This document shows positions 6,201-12,076 of a stretch of 13,683 nucleotides of DNA, one piece after another. This stretch comes from JBQCHF01 sp051953655 (lineage in GTDB: Bacteria; Actinomycetota; Actinomycetes; Motilibacterales; Motilibacteraceae). The notes under the pieces were generated by a model. It searched no databases. It had not been told where the DNA came from and was given only the letters and a program-made list of their open reading frames with translations. The stretch lies in NCBI GenBank assembly GCA_051953655.1, contig JBQCIO010000316.1, positions 1 to 13,683 on the forward strand, read 5' to 3'. Each line of letters begins with the position of its first letter. The stretch's first letter is position 1. The translations under genes and the position numbers were made by a program.

Positions 6201-7241
6201 ATGACCCTCACCGCCGAGACCCTCACCGCCGAGACCCTCCCGACGCAGGCCGCCGCCACCACCGAGGCCCGCGCCATCACCGGACTCAAGCCCACCGGCT
6301 CGGCCCAGCTGGGCAACCTGCTCGGCGCCATCCGCCCGGTGGTCCGGCTGCAGCGCGCGATGACCACCACGGTGTTCGTCGCCGACCTGCACGCCCTCAC
6401 CGTGGAGCACGATCCCGCAGCCCTGCGCCGGCGCACCCGCGAGCTGGCCACCCTGCTGCTGGCCGCCGGCCTCGACCCCGAGCACACCACGCTGTTCGTG
6501 CAGAGCGACGTGCCCGAGCACCTGGAGCTGCACTACCTGCTCGAGTGCACCACCACGTTCGGCGAGGCCCGGCGGATGGTCCAGTTCCGCGAGAAGGGCG
6601 AGGGCCGGGAGGAGGTCCGGCTCTCGCTGCTCACGTATCCGGTGCTCCAGGCGGCGGACGTGCTGCTCCACGACGTCACGCACGTACCGGTGGGTGACGA
6701 CCAGCGCCAGCACCTCGAGCTGGCGCGCGACGTCGCCCGCCGGTTCAACGCGCGCTACGGCGAGACGTTCGTGGTCCCCGAGCCGGTGCACCCGCCGGTC
6801 GCCCGGCGGCTGATGGACCTGCAGGACCCGACGGCCAAGATGGGCAAGAGCTCGGCCAGCCAGGCCGGGGTGATCGGGCTGCTGGACGCCCCCGACGTCG
6901 TGCGCCGGAAGGTGGCCCGCGCGGTCACCGACAGCCGGTCGGAGGTGCGCTACGACCCCGAGCGGCAGCCGGGTGTGGCCAACCTCCTGGAGATCCTGGC
7001 GGCCTGCTCCGAGGGCGACCCCGCCTACCTCGCGGCCCAGCTCGACTCCTACGCCGAGCTCAAGGACGCCGTGGCCGAGACGGTGGTCGCCGTGCTCGCC
7101 CCGCTGCAGGAGCGCTACGCCGGGCTGGCCGCCGACCCCGCCGTCCTCGACGACGTCCTGGCGCAGGGCCGCGACCGGGCCCGGGAGCGGGCGGCGGCCA
7201 CGCTGCGCCGGGCCCGGGCCGCGATCGGCCTGCGAGCATGA
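6201..7241 (+). CDS. trpS: Tryptophanyl-tRNA synthetase, auxiliary (TrpRS1-like) type
   Basis: Charges tRNA-Trp with tryptophan using ATP. The 346-residue class I synthetase has ITGLKPTGSAQLGN (26-39), where the HIGH-equivalent motif reads QLGN rather than TIGN or HLGN; the family hallmark VPVGDDQRQH (162-171); and KMGKS (213-217) in place of KMSKS. The sequence around these and the C-terminus (AVTDSRSEVRYDPE, GVANLLEILAAC) resembles, from memory, the indolmycin-resistant TrpRS1 of Streptomyces rather than the housekeeping enzyme. AAGGAG at 6190-6195 fixes the ATG at 6201. About 24 extra N-terminal residues come from a 15-bp duplication. The protein contains no tryptophan, which suits synthesis during Trp shortage, and it is preceded by a Trp attenuator. 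A second, housekeeping trpS is expected elsewhere. Confidence 0.93.
   Translation: MTLTAETLTAETLPTQAAATTEARAITGLKPTGSAQLGNLLGAIRPVVRLQRAMTTTVFVADLHALTVEHDPAALRRRTRELATLLLAAGLDPEHTTLFVQSDVPEHLELHYLLECTTTFGEARRMVQFREKGEGREEVRLSLLTYPVLQAADVLLHDVTHVPVGDDQRQHLELARDVARRFNARYGETFVVPEPVHPPVARRLMDLQDPTAKMGKSSASQAGVIGLLDAPDVVRRKVARAVTDSRSEVRYDPERQPGVANLLEILAACSEGDPAYLAAQLDSYAELKDAVAETVVAVLAPLQERYAGLAADPAVLDDVLAQGRDRARERAAATLRRARAAIGLRA
6204..6233 (+). repeat. 15-bp direct tandem duplication at the start of trpS
   Basis: ACCCTCACCGCCGAG occurs twice without a mismatch (6204-6218 and 6219-6233), coding for TLTAE-TLTAE, and a third partial unit follows (ACCCTC). It lies before the conserved core, so it should not affect catalysis. 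The perfect identity suggests a recent slippage event. Confidence 0.85.
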
Positions 7242-7287
7242 GCGCTTGGAGGGCCTGCAGGTGTGAGCCGGCGGCTCGGGCGGCAGG

Positions 7288-7314
7288 ATGCAGAGAATGG
7301 ACAGAATGGACAGC
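7288..7314 (+). repeat. Three 9-bp units carrying in-frame ATG codons
   Basis: ATGCAGAGA, ATGGACAGA and ATGGACAGC follow one another and end in a fourth ATG at 7315. All four ATGs (7288, 7297, 7306, 7315) share the dehydrogenase frame, so the repeat creates several possible starts. Confidence 0.8.
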
Positions 7315-8175
7315 ATGAACGTCGCCTTCCTCGGACTCGGCCGGATGGGCGCCGCGATGGCGCGGCACGTCCTCGACGCGGGGCACTCGCTCACGGTGTG
7401 GAACCGGAGCCCCGGCAAGGCCGCCGACCTGGTCGCCGCGGGTGCGAAGGAGGCGGCCACGCCGGCCGAGGCCGCGCGCGACGCCGACGTCGTCGTGCTC
7501 ATGCTGTTCGGCCCGGACTCGGTGCGTGAGGTGCTGCTCGGCGACGACGGCGTCGTGCGGACCGCCGGCGAGGGGACCCTCGTCGTCGACGCCACCACCA
7601 TCGGCCCGCAGGCCACCCGGGAGCTCGCCGACGCGGTGGCGCAGCACGGCCTGCGCTACCTCGACGCGCCGGTGGCCGGCACGGTCGGCCCGGCCAAGGA
7701 GGGCACGCTCGGGGTGTTCGTGGGCGGCGCGGACGACGACGTCGCCCGGGCGCGCCCGCTGCTGGAGGCCTGGGGAGACCCGCAGCGGGTGCTGCACCTC
7801 GGCCCGGTCGGCGCGGGCAGCGCGCTCAAGCTGGTGGTCAACCTCGCCCTCGGCATCACCGCGGAGGGCGTGGGCGAGGCGCTGCGGCTGGCCGACGACC
7901 TCGGCGTGGACCGCGGCAGCGCCCTCAAGGCCCTGGGCGCCGGCCCGTTCGGCTGGTTCCTGAACCAGAAGGGCGCGATGGTCGAGTCCGGCAGCTACTC
8001 CCCCACCGCGTTCTCCCTCGACCTCGCCGCCAAGGACGTGGACCTCGCCGTCTCCTCCGCCCGCCGGGAACTGCCCGCCTCGGCCGCGGCGCTCGAGCAG
8101 CTCCGCGCGGCGTCGGCGGCCGGGCGCGGCGACGACGACTACGCCTCGCTGGTGGGTTTCCTGCTCGAGGACTGA
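7288..8175 (+). CDS. NAD(P)-dependent beta-hydroxyacid dehydrogenase (3-hydroxyisobutyrate dehydrogenase-like)
   Basis: A 295-residue member of the beta-hydroxyacid dehydrogenase family, which oxidises or reduces small 3-hydroxy acids or related imines. The Rossmann motif is GLGRMG (16-21). WNR (38-40) after the second strand favours NADP over NAD. The substrate-binding DAPVAGTVGPAKEGTL is at 126-141. The catalytic lysine is K181 in GAGSALKLVVN, with N185 next, and KDVDLA (249-254) is the conserved late motif. The usual NN pair after the lysine is NL here. Substrate cannot be told from sequence. The start is unclear: 7288 is the first of four in-frame ATGs spaced 9 bases apart, while 7315 gives the usual N-terminus (MNVAFLGLG). 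It follows trpS by 46 bases on the same strand and may be read from the same mRNA. Its last 37 bases overlap the opposing membrane-protein gene. Confidence 0.9.
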   Translation: MQRMDRMDSMNVAFLGLGRMGAAMARHVLDAGHSLTVWNRSPGKAADLVAAGAKEAATPAEAARDADVVVLMLFGPDSVREVLLGDDGVVRTAGEGTLVVDATTIGPQATRELADAVAQHGLRYLDAPVAGTVGPAKEGTLGVFVGGADDDVARARPLLEAWGDPQRVLHLGPVGAGSALKLVVNLALGITAEGVGEALRLADDLGVDRGSALKALGAGPFGWFLNQKGAMVESGSYSPTAFSLDLAAKDVDLAVSSARRELPASAAALEQLRAASAAGRGDDDYASLVGFLLED

Positions 8176-8573
8176 GCGGCCGCCTGGGCCGCGACCGCCC
8201 GGCGGCGCAGGACCTCCACGCGGGCAGCCCGCACCTGCTCGGCGTGCCGGGCCAGCCACGCCAGCAGCACGGCCAGCGGCAGCTCCACCAGCGCCGCGGT
8301 GGCCAGCGCGAAGAGCTCGTCCTCCCGGCTGGGCGAGGTCGTCAGGTCGAACCAGGCGTCGACGACGAGCAGCGTGGCGGTCATGGTGGCCGGCAGCTCG
8401 ACCCGGGTGCGCCCCTGCCACAGCAGCTGGCCGGTGCGGGCGAGGCCCGCCACCAGGGCGAGGTCGAAGCCGGTCCAGGCCAGGCGGTAGTGCCGGGCCT
8501 CGGCGTGCTGCGGGAGCGTCACCCAGAGGTAGGCGATCCACGGGACGGTGAGCAGCCCGAGGGCGACCAGCAC
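8139..8573 (-). CDS. Four-span membrane protein of unknown function
   Basis: A 144-residue protein with four hydrophobic stretches: about residues 2-20 (VALGLLTVPWIAYLW), 32-50 (WTGFDLALVAGL), 62-78 (ATMTATLLVVDAWFD) and 86-107 (LATAALVELPLAVLLAWLA). It ends in a basic, Ala-rich cytoplasmic tail. The regular spacing of helices and the conserved-looking VDAWFDLTTS segment in helix 3 argue that it is real; I do not recognise a family with a known role. The GTG at 8573 is the first plausible start, with no clear ribosome site. It lies 37 bases after the proA stop on the same strand and is probably co-transcribed with proA. Its 3' end overlaps the end of the convergent dehydrogenase gene by 37 bases. 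Confidence 0.8.
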   Translation of the reverse strand: MLVALGLLTVPWIAYLWVTLPQHAEARHYRLAWTGFDLALVAGLARTGQLLWQGRTRVELPATMTATLLVVDAWFDLTTSPSREDELFALATAALVELPLAVLLAWLARHAEQVRAARVEVLRRRAVAAQAAAQSSSRKPTSEA

Positions 8574-8610
8574 CGGACCCAGCCACCGGGGCAGCGCCGG
8601 CCCGGCGGGG

Positions 8611-9924
8611 TCAGCCGCGGACGTGGCCGTCCCCGGTGACCACCCAGGTGGTGCTGGTGAGCGCCGACAGGCCCATCGGCCCGCGGGCGTGCAGCTTCTG
8701 GGTGGAGATGCCGATCTCGGCCCCCAGGCCCAGCTCGCCGCCGTCGGTGAAGCGGGTGCTCGCGTTCACCATCACCGCGGCGCTGTCCACCCGGGCGACG
8801 AACCGGCGGGCCGCGGACTGGCTGTCGGTGACGATGGCCTCGGTGTGCCCGGAGGACCAGCGGCGGATGTGGACCAGGGCGTCGTCGAGGGAGTCGACCA
8901 CGCCCGCGGCGATGTCGAGGGAGTAGTACTCCGCAGCCCAGTCCTCGTCGGTGACCGGCGCGAAGGGCACGGCCTGGGCCGCGGCGTAGGAGGCGATCCG
9001 CTCGTCGCCGTGCACGGTGACGCCGGCCTCCTTGAGCGCAGCCAGGGCCTTGGGCAGGAACGCGTCGGCGATGCCGGCGTGCACGAGGAACGTCTCGGCG
9101 GCGTTGCACACGCTGACCCGCTGCGCCTTGGCGTTGACCAGGATCTTGACCGCCTTGTCGACGTCGGCGTGCTCGTCGACGTAGACGTGGCAGTTGCCCA
9201 CGCCGGTCTCGATGACCGGCACGGTGGAGCCCTCGACCACGCTGCGGATGAGCTCGGCGCCGCCGCGCGGGATCAGGACGTCGACCAGCCCGCGGGCGGT
9301 CATGAGGTGCTTGACCGACTCGTGCGAGGTGCCCGGCACCAGCTGCACCGCGTCCGGCGGCACCGCGGTCCCCTGCAGGGCGCGGCGCATCACCGCGACC
9401 AGGGCGGCGTTGGTGTCGTAGGCGCTGGACGAGCCGCGCAGCAGCGCCGCGTTGCCGCTCTTGAGGCACAGGCCCGCGGCGTCGACGGTCACGTTCGGGC
9501 GGGCCTCGTAGACCATGCCGACCACGCCCAGGGGCACGCGGACCTGACGGACCTCGAGCCCGTTGGGCAGCACGCCGCCGTGCACGACCTCGCCCACCGG
9601 GTCGGGCAGCGCGGCCACCTCGCGCAGCGCGTCGGTGATGGCGCGCAGGCGCGGGCCGTCGAGACGGAGGCGGTCGACGATGGCCGGGCTGGTGCCCTTG
9701 GCCTGCGCCCGCTCGACGTCGACGGCGTTGGCGGCGACGACCTCGTCCAGCGCGGCATCGAGCGCGTCGGCCACGGTGTGCAGCGCGGCGTCCTTCTGCC
9801 CCCGGGTGAGGGTGCGCAGCTCCGCGGCGGCCTCGCGCGCCGCGCCGGCGGCGGCCAGCACCTGGGCGCGCTCGTCGAGGCCAGCCGATGCCGTGTCGTG
9901 CGAGGCGGTGTCCTGCTCAGCCAT
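8611..9924 (-). CDS. proA: Glutamate-5-semialdehyde dehydrogenase (gamma-glutamyl phosphate reductase) ProA
   Basis: Second step of proline synthesis: NADPH-dependent reduction of gamma-glutamyl phosphate to glutamate-5-semialdehyde, which cyclises before the last reduction by ProC. The 437-residue product carries the aldehyde-dehydrogenase-like fold with the catalytic Cys at C273 in SVCNAAETFLVH, YEARPNVTVDAAGLCLKSGNAALLRGSS (139-166) around the cofactor site, and GELGLGAEIGISTQKLHARGPMGL (406-429) at the end, all characteristic of ProA. The ATG at 9924 gives a short N-terminal extension of about 14 residues. There is no ribosome site, but TACCCT ends six bases before the ATG, so the mRNA is probably leaderless with its own promoter. 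ProA normally acts on the product of ProB, encoded about 0.9 kb upstream, although an extra gene and a 443-base gap separate them. Confidence 0.97.
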   Translation of the reverse strand: MAEQDTASHDTASAGLDERAQVLAAAGAAREAAAELRTLTRGQKDAALHTVADALDAALDEVVAANAVDVERAQAKGTSPAIVDRLRLDGPRLRAITDALREVAALPDPVGEVVHGGVLPNGLEVRQVRVPLGVVGMVYEARPNVTVDAAGLCLKSGNAALLRGSSSAYDTNAALVAVMRRALQGTAVPPDAVQLVPGTSHESVKHLMTARGLVDVLIPRGGAELIRSVVEGSTVPVIETGVGNCHVYVDEHADVDKAVKILVNAKAQRVSVCNAAETFLVHAGIADAFLPKALAALKEAGVTVHGDERIASYAAAQAVPFAPVTDEDWAAEYYSLDIAAGVVDSLDDALVHIRRWSSGHTEAIVTDSQSAARRFVARVDSAAVMVNASTRFTDGGELGLGAEIGISTQKLHARGPMGLSALTSTTWVVTGDGHVRG

Positions 9925-9930
9925 GGGGTC

Positions 9931-9936
9931 AGGGTA
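9931..9936 (-). promoter_or_regulatory. Leaderless -10 box for proA
   Basis: On the minus strand TACCCT (9936-9931) fits TANNNT; GACCCC and then the proA ATG (9924) follow. The six-base gap is that of a leaderless actinobacterial transcript and matches the arrangement at moxR. No clear -35 is visible. Confidence 0.5.
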
Positions 9937-10085
9937 CGCAGGGGGCCGACCGTCGTGCCGCCGCGTTTCGCGCCTCGGATCGGGTGGCCGCGCGCTGCAG
10001 TCGTGCTCACACACGGTCAAGAGCGCTGGTGCCGGGAGGGTGCCGTCGTGGGGCGTTCCCTGGCCGGCCGACGGATGCGATGTGC

Positions 10086-10131
10086 GTGAGGGGACCCCTC
10101 ACCCGCTGAGAAGCGGGCCAGGGGTCCCCTC
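10086..10131. repeat. Double palindrome with long stem-loop upstream of proA
   Basis: GAGGGGACCCCT (10088-10099) pairs perfectly with 10120-10131, and inside it CCCGCT (10102-10107) pairs with AGCGGG (10112-10117) around a GAGA tetraloop. That gives 18 base pairs broken only by two unpaired bases per side. Each outer arm is also a palindrome by itself: GTGAGGGGACCCCTCAC (10086-10102) and AGGGGTCCCCT (10120-10130), with centres 31 bp apart, close to three helical turns. It may be a terminator for the upstream gene, or a pair of operator sites for proA, which begins 162 bases further on. There is no T-run on either side. Confidence 0.75.
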
Positions 10132-10274
10132 GCGCAGAACGGCGCGCACCCGGCCGGGTGGCGTCACCGCCCGCCCGGCTCCCGGCGTCACCAGCGCCGT
10201 TGACATCCGACAACGTCCGCAGCCGCCGCAGGGACCGAACCCGAGCAGGAAGGGGCGCCCACTCCCCGCGAGAG

Positions 10275-10335
10275 TTCCATGCTCACCGCGCCCGATCTGC
10301 CGCGGTAAGCATGGAAGGATCACGCTCCCGTGATC
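10275..10335 (-). terminator. Two consecutive hairpins after the unknown gene (possible terminator)
   Basis: Read on the minus strand from the end of the 10368-10766 gene, the first hairpin is GATCACG (10335-10329), loop GGAG, CGTGATC (10324-10318). The second has 16-base arms 10316-10301 and 10290-10275 (TTCCATGCTTACCGCG and its partner) around a 10-base loop. Its only irregular pair is a G-U on the minus strand but a C-A mismatch on the plus strand, which suggests the minus RNA is the selected form. No T-tract follows, so the terminator role is inferred from position only. A dispersed palindrome is an alternative. Confidence 0.5.
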
Positions 10336-10367
10336 GTTCCGACCGGGGCCTGGGTGATCACACCGCG

Positions 10368-10766
10368 TCAGAACGGGCGGATGTCCCCGGCGGGGACGAG
10401 CGCCGGGACGGGGCCGGCGGCGGCGCGCCAGTGGAAGGTCTCGCGCTCGACGACCTCGAGGCCGACGACGCGCCAGTCGGGCAGGCCGGCGGAGGTGCGG
10501 TGCTCGCCCCACAGGCGCAGGCCGAGGGCGGCGGCGTCGTCGAGGCAGCTGGCCTCCTCCCAGTAGCGCACCTCGGCGCGGTCGGCGCCGTAGCGGGCCG
10601 AGAGCAGGAAGGGTCGCTCGTGGGAGAGGCGGCGCAGGCCCTCGGCCACCTCGTCCAGCGCCAGGGCCTCACCGGCCACCGTGACCGTGACGTGCCAGAG
10701 GGTGTGCCGCTCCTGCGGCACGGCGAAATCGGCGGCGCGCAGCGGCTCGGGGACCGGACCTCGCAC
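10368..10766 (-). CDS. Conserved-looking protein of unknown function between proB and proA
   Basis: A 132-residue soluble protein. The GTG at 10766 is well supported by GGAGGTGAT (10777-10769), a full nine-base match to the 16S anti-Shine-Dalgarno sequence. It has regular alternation of secondary structure: strand HVTVTVAG, helix LALDEVAEGLRRLSHE, strands FLLSARY and AEVRYWEEA, helix LDDAAALGLRLWGEH and strand WRVVGLEVVERE, i.e. a beta-alpha-beta-beta-alpha-beta order like a ferredoxin-like or small regulatory domain. The tail ends VPAGDIRPF. No catalytic motif is visible and I do not recognise a named family. It lies 91 bases after proB on the same strand, with proA further downstream, so a role tied to proline synthesis is conceivable from context alone. 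Confidence 0.85.
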   Translation of the reverse strand: MRGPVPEPLRAADFAVPQERHTLWHVTVTVAGEALALDEVAEGLRRLSHERPFLLSARYGADRAEVRYWEEASCLDDAAALGLRLWGEHRTSAGLPDWRVVGLEVVERETFHWRAAAGPVPALVPAGDIRPF

Positions 10767-10832
10767 CCATCACCTCCGCCGCCGTCGTCGTCGGCACGGA
10801 CCGGGAGGTCCACGCCGCGGTGCCGCCCTCAC

Positions 10833-10859
10833 AGGCGTCAGCCCCGCAACCGGACGCCT
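10833..10859 (-). terminator. Weak stem-loop overlapping the proB stop codon
   Basis: On the minus strand AGGCGTC (10859-10853) pairs with GACGCCT (10839-10833) across a 13-base loop. The stem starts inside the proB TAG. It has no T-run and a long loop, so if it acts it may only reduce read-through into the next gene. Confidence 0.3.
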
Positions 10860-12054
10860 AGCGAGAAGTGGCAGTGAGCACGACGAGGTCGTCACGGTGC
10901 ACGACCTCGCGCTCGTAGGCCGGTCCCAGCTCGCGGGCCAGCTCACGGGTCGAGCGCCCCAGCAGGCCGGGGAGCTCGTCCGCATCGAAGTTGACCAGAC
11001 CGCGGGCCACCGTGTGGCCGTCTTCGTCGCAAAGGTCCACCGGATCGCCCGCGGCGAACGCTCCCTCGACCGCCACCACGCCGGCCGGCAGCAGCGAGGT
11101 GCGCCGCTCGACGACGGCCCGCACCGCCCCCGGGTCGAGCACCAGCCGGCCGTGGGCGCTGGCCGCATGGGCCAGCCACAGCAGCCGCCCGGTGGTGCGG
11201 CGCTGCTGCGCGGCGAACAGCGTGCCGACCTCGTCGCCCACCAGCGCGGCCCCGGCGGCCGCGGCGGAGGTGAGCACGACCGGGATCCCGGCGTCGACGG
11301 CGACCTGCGCGGCGTCCACCTTGGTCACCATCCCGCCGGTGCCGACCCCGGCGGACCCGGGCCGGCCCAGCTCCACCCCGGCGAGGTCGGCCGGCCCCTC
11401 CACCCGGGAGATCGGCCGGCTGCCGGGCAGCCGCGGGTGGCCGTCGTAGAGCGCATCGACGTCGGAGAGCAGGACCAGCAGGTCGGCGTGCACCAGGTGC
11501 GCCACCAGCGCGGCCAGCCGGTCGTTGTCGCCGAAGCGGATCTCGTCGGTGGCCACGGTGTCGTTCTCGTTCACCACCGGCACCGCGCCGACCGCGAGCA
11601 GCTTGTAGAGGGTGCGCTGGGCGTTGCGGTAGTGGCTGCGGCGCATGACGTCCTCGGCCGTCAGCAGCACCTGGCCGACGGCGAGCCCGTGCCGGGCGAA
11701 GGCCTCGGTGTAGCGGTGCACCAGCAGCCCCTGCCCCACGCTGGCGGCGGCCTGCTGGGTGGCCAGGTCGCGCGGGCGCCGGCTCAGGCCCAGCGGCGCG
11801 AGCCCGGCGGCGATGGCGCCGGAGGAGACGAGCACGACCTCGACGCCCGCGGCGCGCCGGGCGGCCAGGGCGTCGACCAGGGCGTCGATGCACTCGCTGT
11901 CCAGCCCGCCCGCCGCGGCGCCGTCCTCGCCGCGGGTGGTGAGCGAGGACGAGCCCACCTTCACCACGACCCGGCGGGCCTGGGCGACCTCCGTGCGGGT
12001 GACCTCCGTCCGCGGGGGCGTGCCGGTCACCGCCGTCTCCTGCTGACCCGTCAT
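10858..12054 (-). CDS. proB: Glutamate 5-kinase ProB (kinase plus PUA domain)
   Basis: First and usually feedback-regulated step of proline synthesis: ATP-dependent phosphorylation of glutamate. The 398-residue product has the amino-acid-kinase domain to about residue 290, with VVVKVGSSSLTT (29-40, K32), VSSGAIAAG (76-84), the glutamate-binding VNENDTV (161-167) and FGDNDRLA (174-181), SDVDALY (197-203) and GTGGMVTK (228-235). A C-terminal PUA domain (about 300-390, ending near EREVVHRDDLVVL) matches the long form of ProB. The N-terminus is about 26 residues longer than the core needs and contains a 15-bp tandem repeat. ATG 12054 follows an AGGGGGA about 11 bases upstream. It lies 22 bases after obgE, so the two are probably one transcript. 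Confidence 0.97.
   Translation of the reverse strand: MTGQQETAVTGTPPRTEVTRTEVAQARRVVVKVGSSSLTTRGEDGAAAGGLDSECIDALVDALAARRAAGVEVVLVSSGAIAAGLAPLGLSRRPRDLATQQAAASVGQGLLVHRYTEAFARHGLAVGQVLLTAEDVMRRSHYRNAQRTLYKLLAVGAVPVVNENDTVATDEIRFGDNDRLAALVAHLVHADLLVLLSDVDALYDGHPRLPGSRPISRVEGPADLAGVELGRPGSAGVGTGGMVTKVDAAQVAVDAGIPVVLTSAAAAGAALVGDEVGTLFAAQQRRTTGRLLWLAHAASAHGRLVLDPGAVRAVVERRTSLLPAGVVAVEGAFAAGDPVDLCDEDGHTVARGLVNFDADELPGLLGRSTRELARELGPAYEREVVHRDDLVVLTATSR
11983..12012 (-). repeat. 15-bp imperfect tandem repeat near the start of proB
   Basis: The plus-strand units GGCGACCTCCGTGCG (11983-11997) and GGTGACCTCCGTCCG (11998-12012) differ at two positions. On the coding strand they give RTEVT-RTEVA (residues 15-24), just before the kinase core. 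It is similar in size and place to the trpS duplication but unrelated in sequence. Confidence 0.7.
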
Positions 12055-12076
12055 GGGCTGCGGCGTCCCCCTGGCC

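Larger units (their letters stand above)
9925..10367. other. 443-base intergenic region between the unknown gene and proA
   Basis: No convincing gene on either strand: the longest minus frame (10213-10007) is Arg/Gly/Pro-rich low-complexity sequence across the palindromes. The region holds the proA -10 box, the AGGGG(A/T)CCCCT double palindrome and a pair of hairpins. A perfect TTGACA at 10200-10205 on the plus strand has no -10 box at the right distance. A TGATCA palindrome lies at 10355-10360. Confidence 0.7.

Noticed and set aside
5975..6490. Upstream-extended moxR frame reaching 6490
   Set aside because: The added 172 residues are Arg/Ala/Ser-rich, antisense to the attenuator and to trpS, and have no family match. 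MQALQAPWF is the usual kind of start.
10200..10205. Perfect TTGACA -35 box on the plus strand
   Set aside because: No TANNNT hexamer 16-19 bases downstream and no plus-strand gene follows within the region.
10007..10213. Possible 68-residue minus-strand gene in the proA upstream region
   Set aside because: Low-complexity Arg/Gly/Pro/Ala sequence, no ribosome site, and it runs through the double palindrome, which explains the lack of stops.
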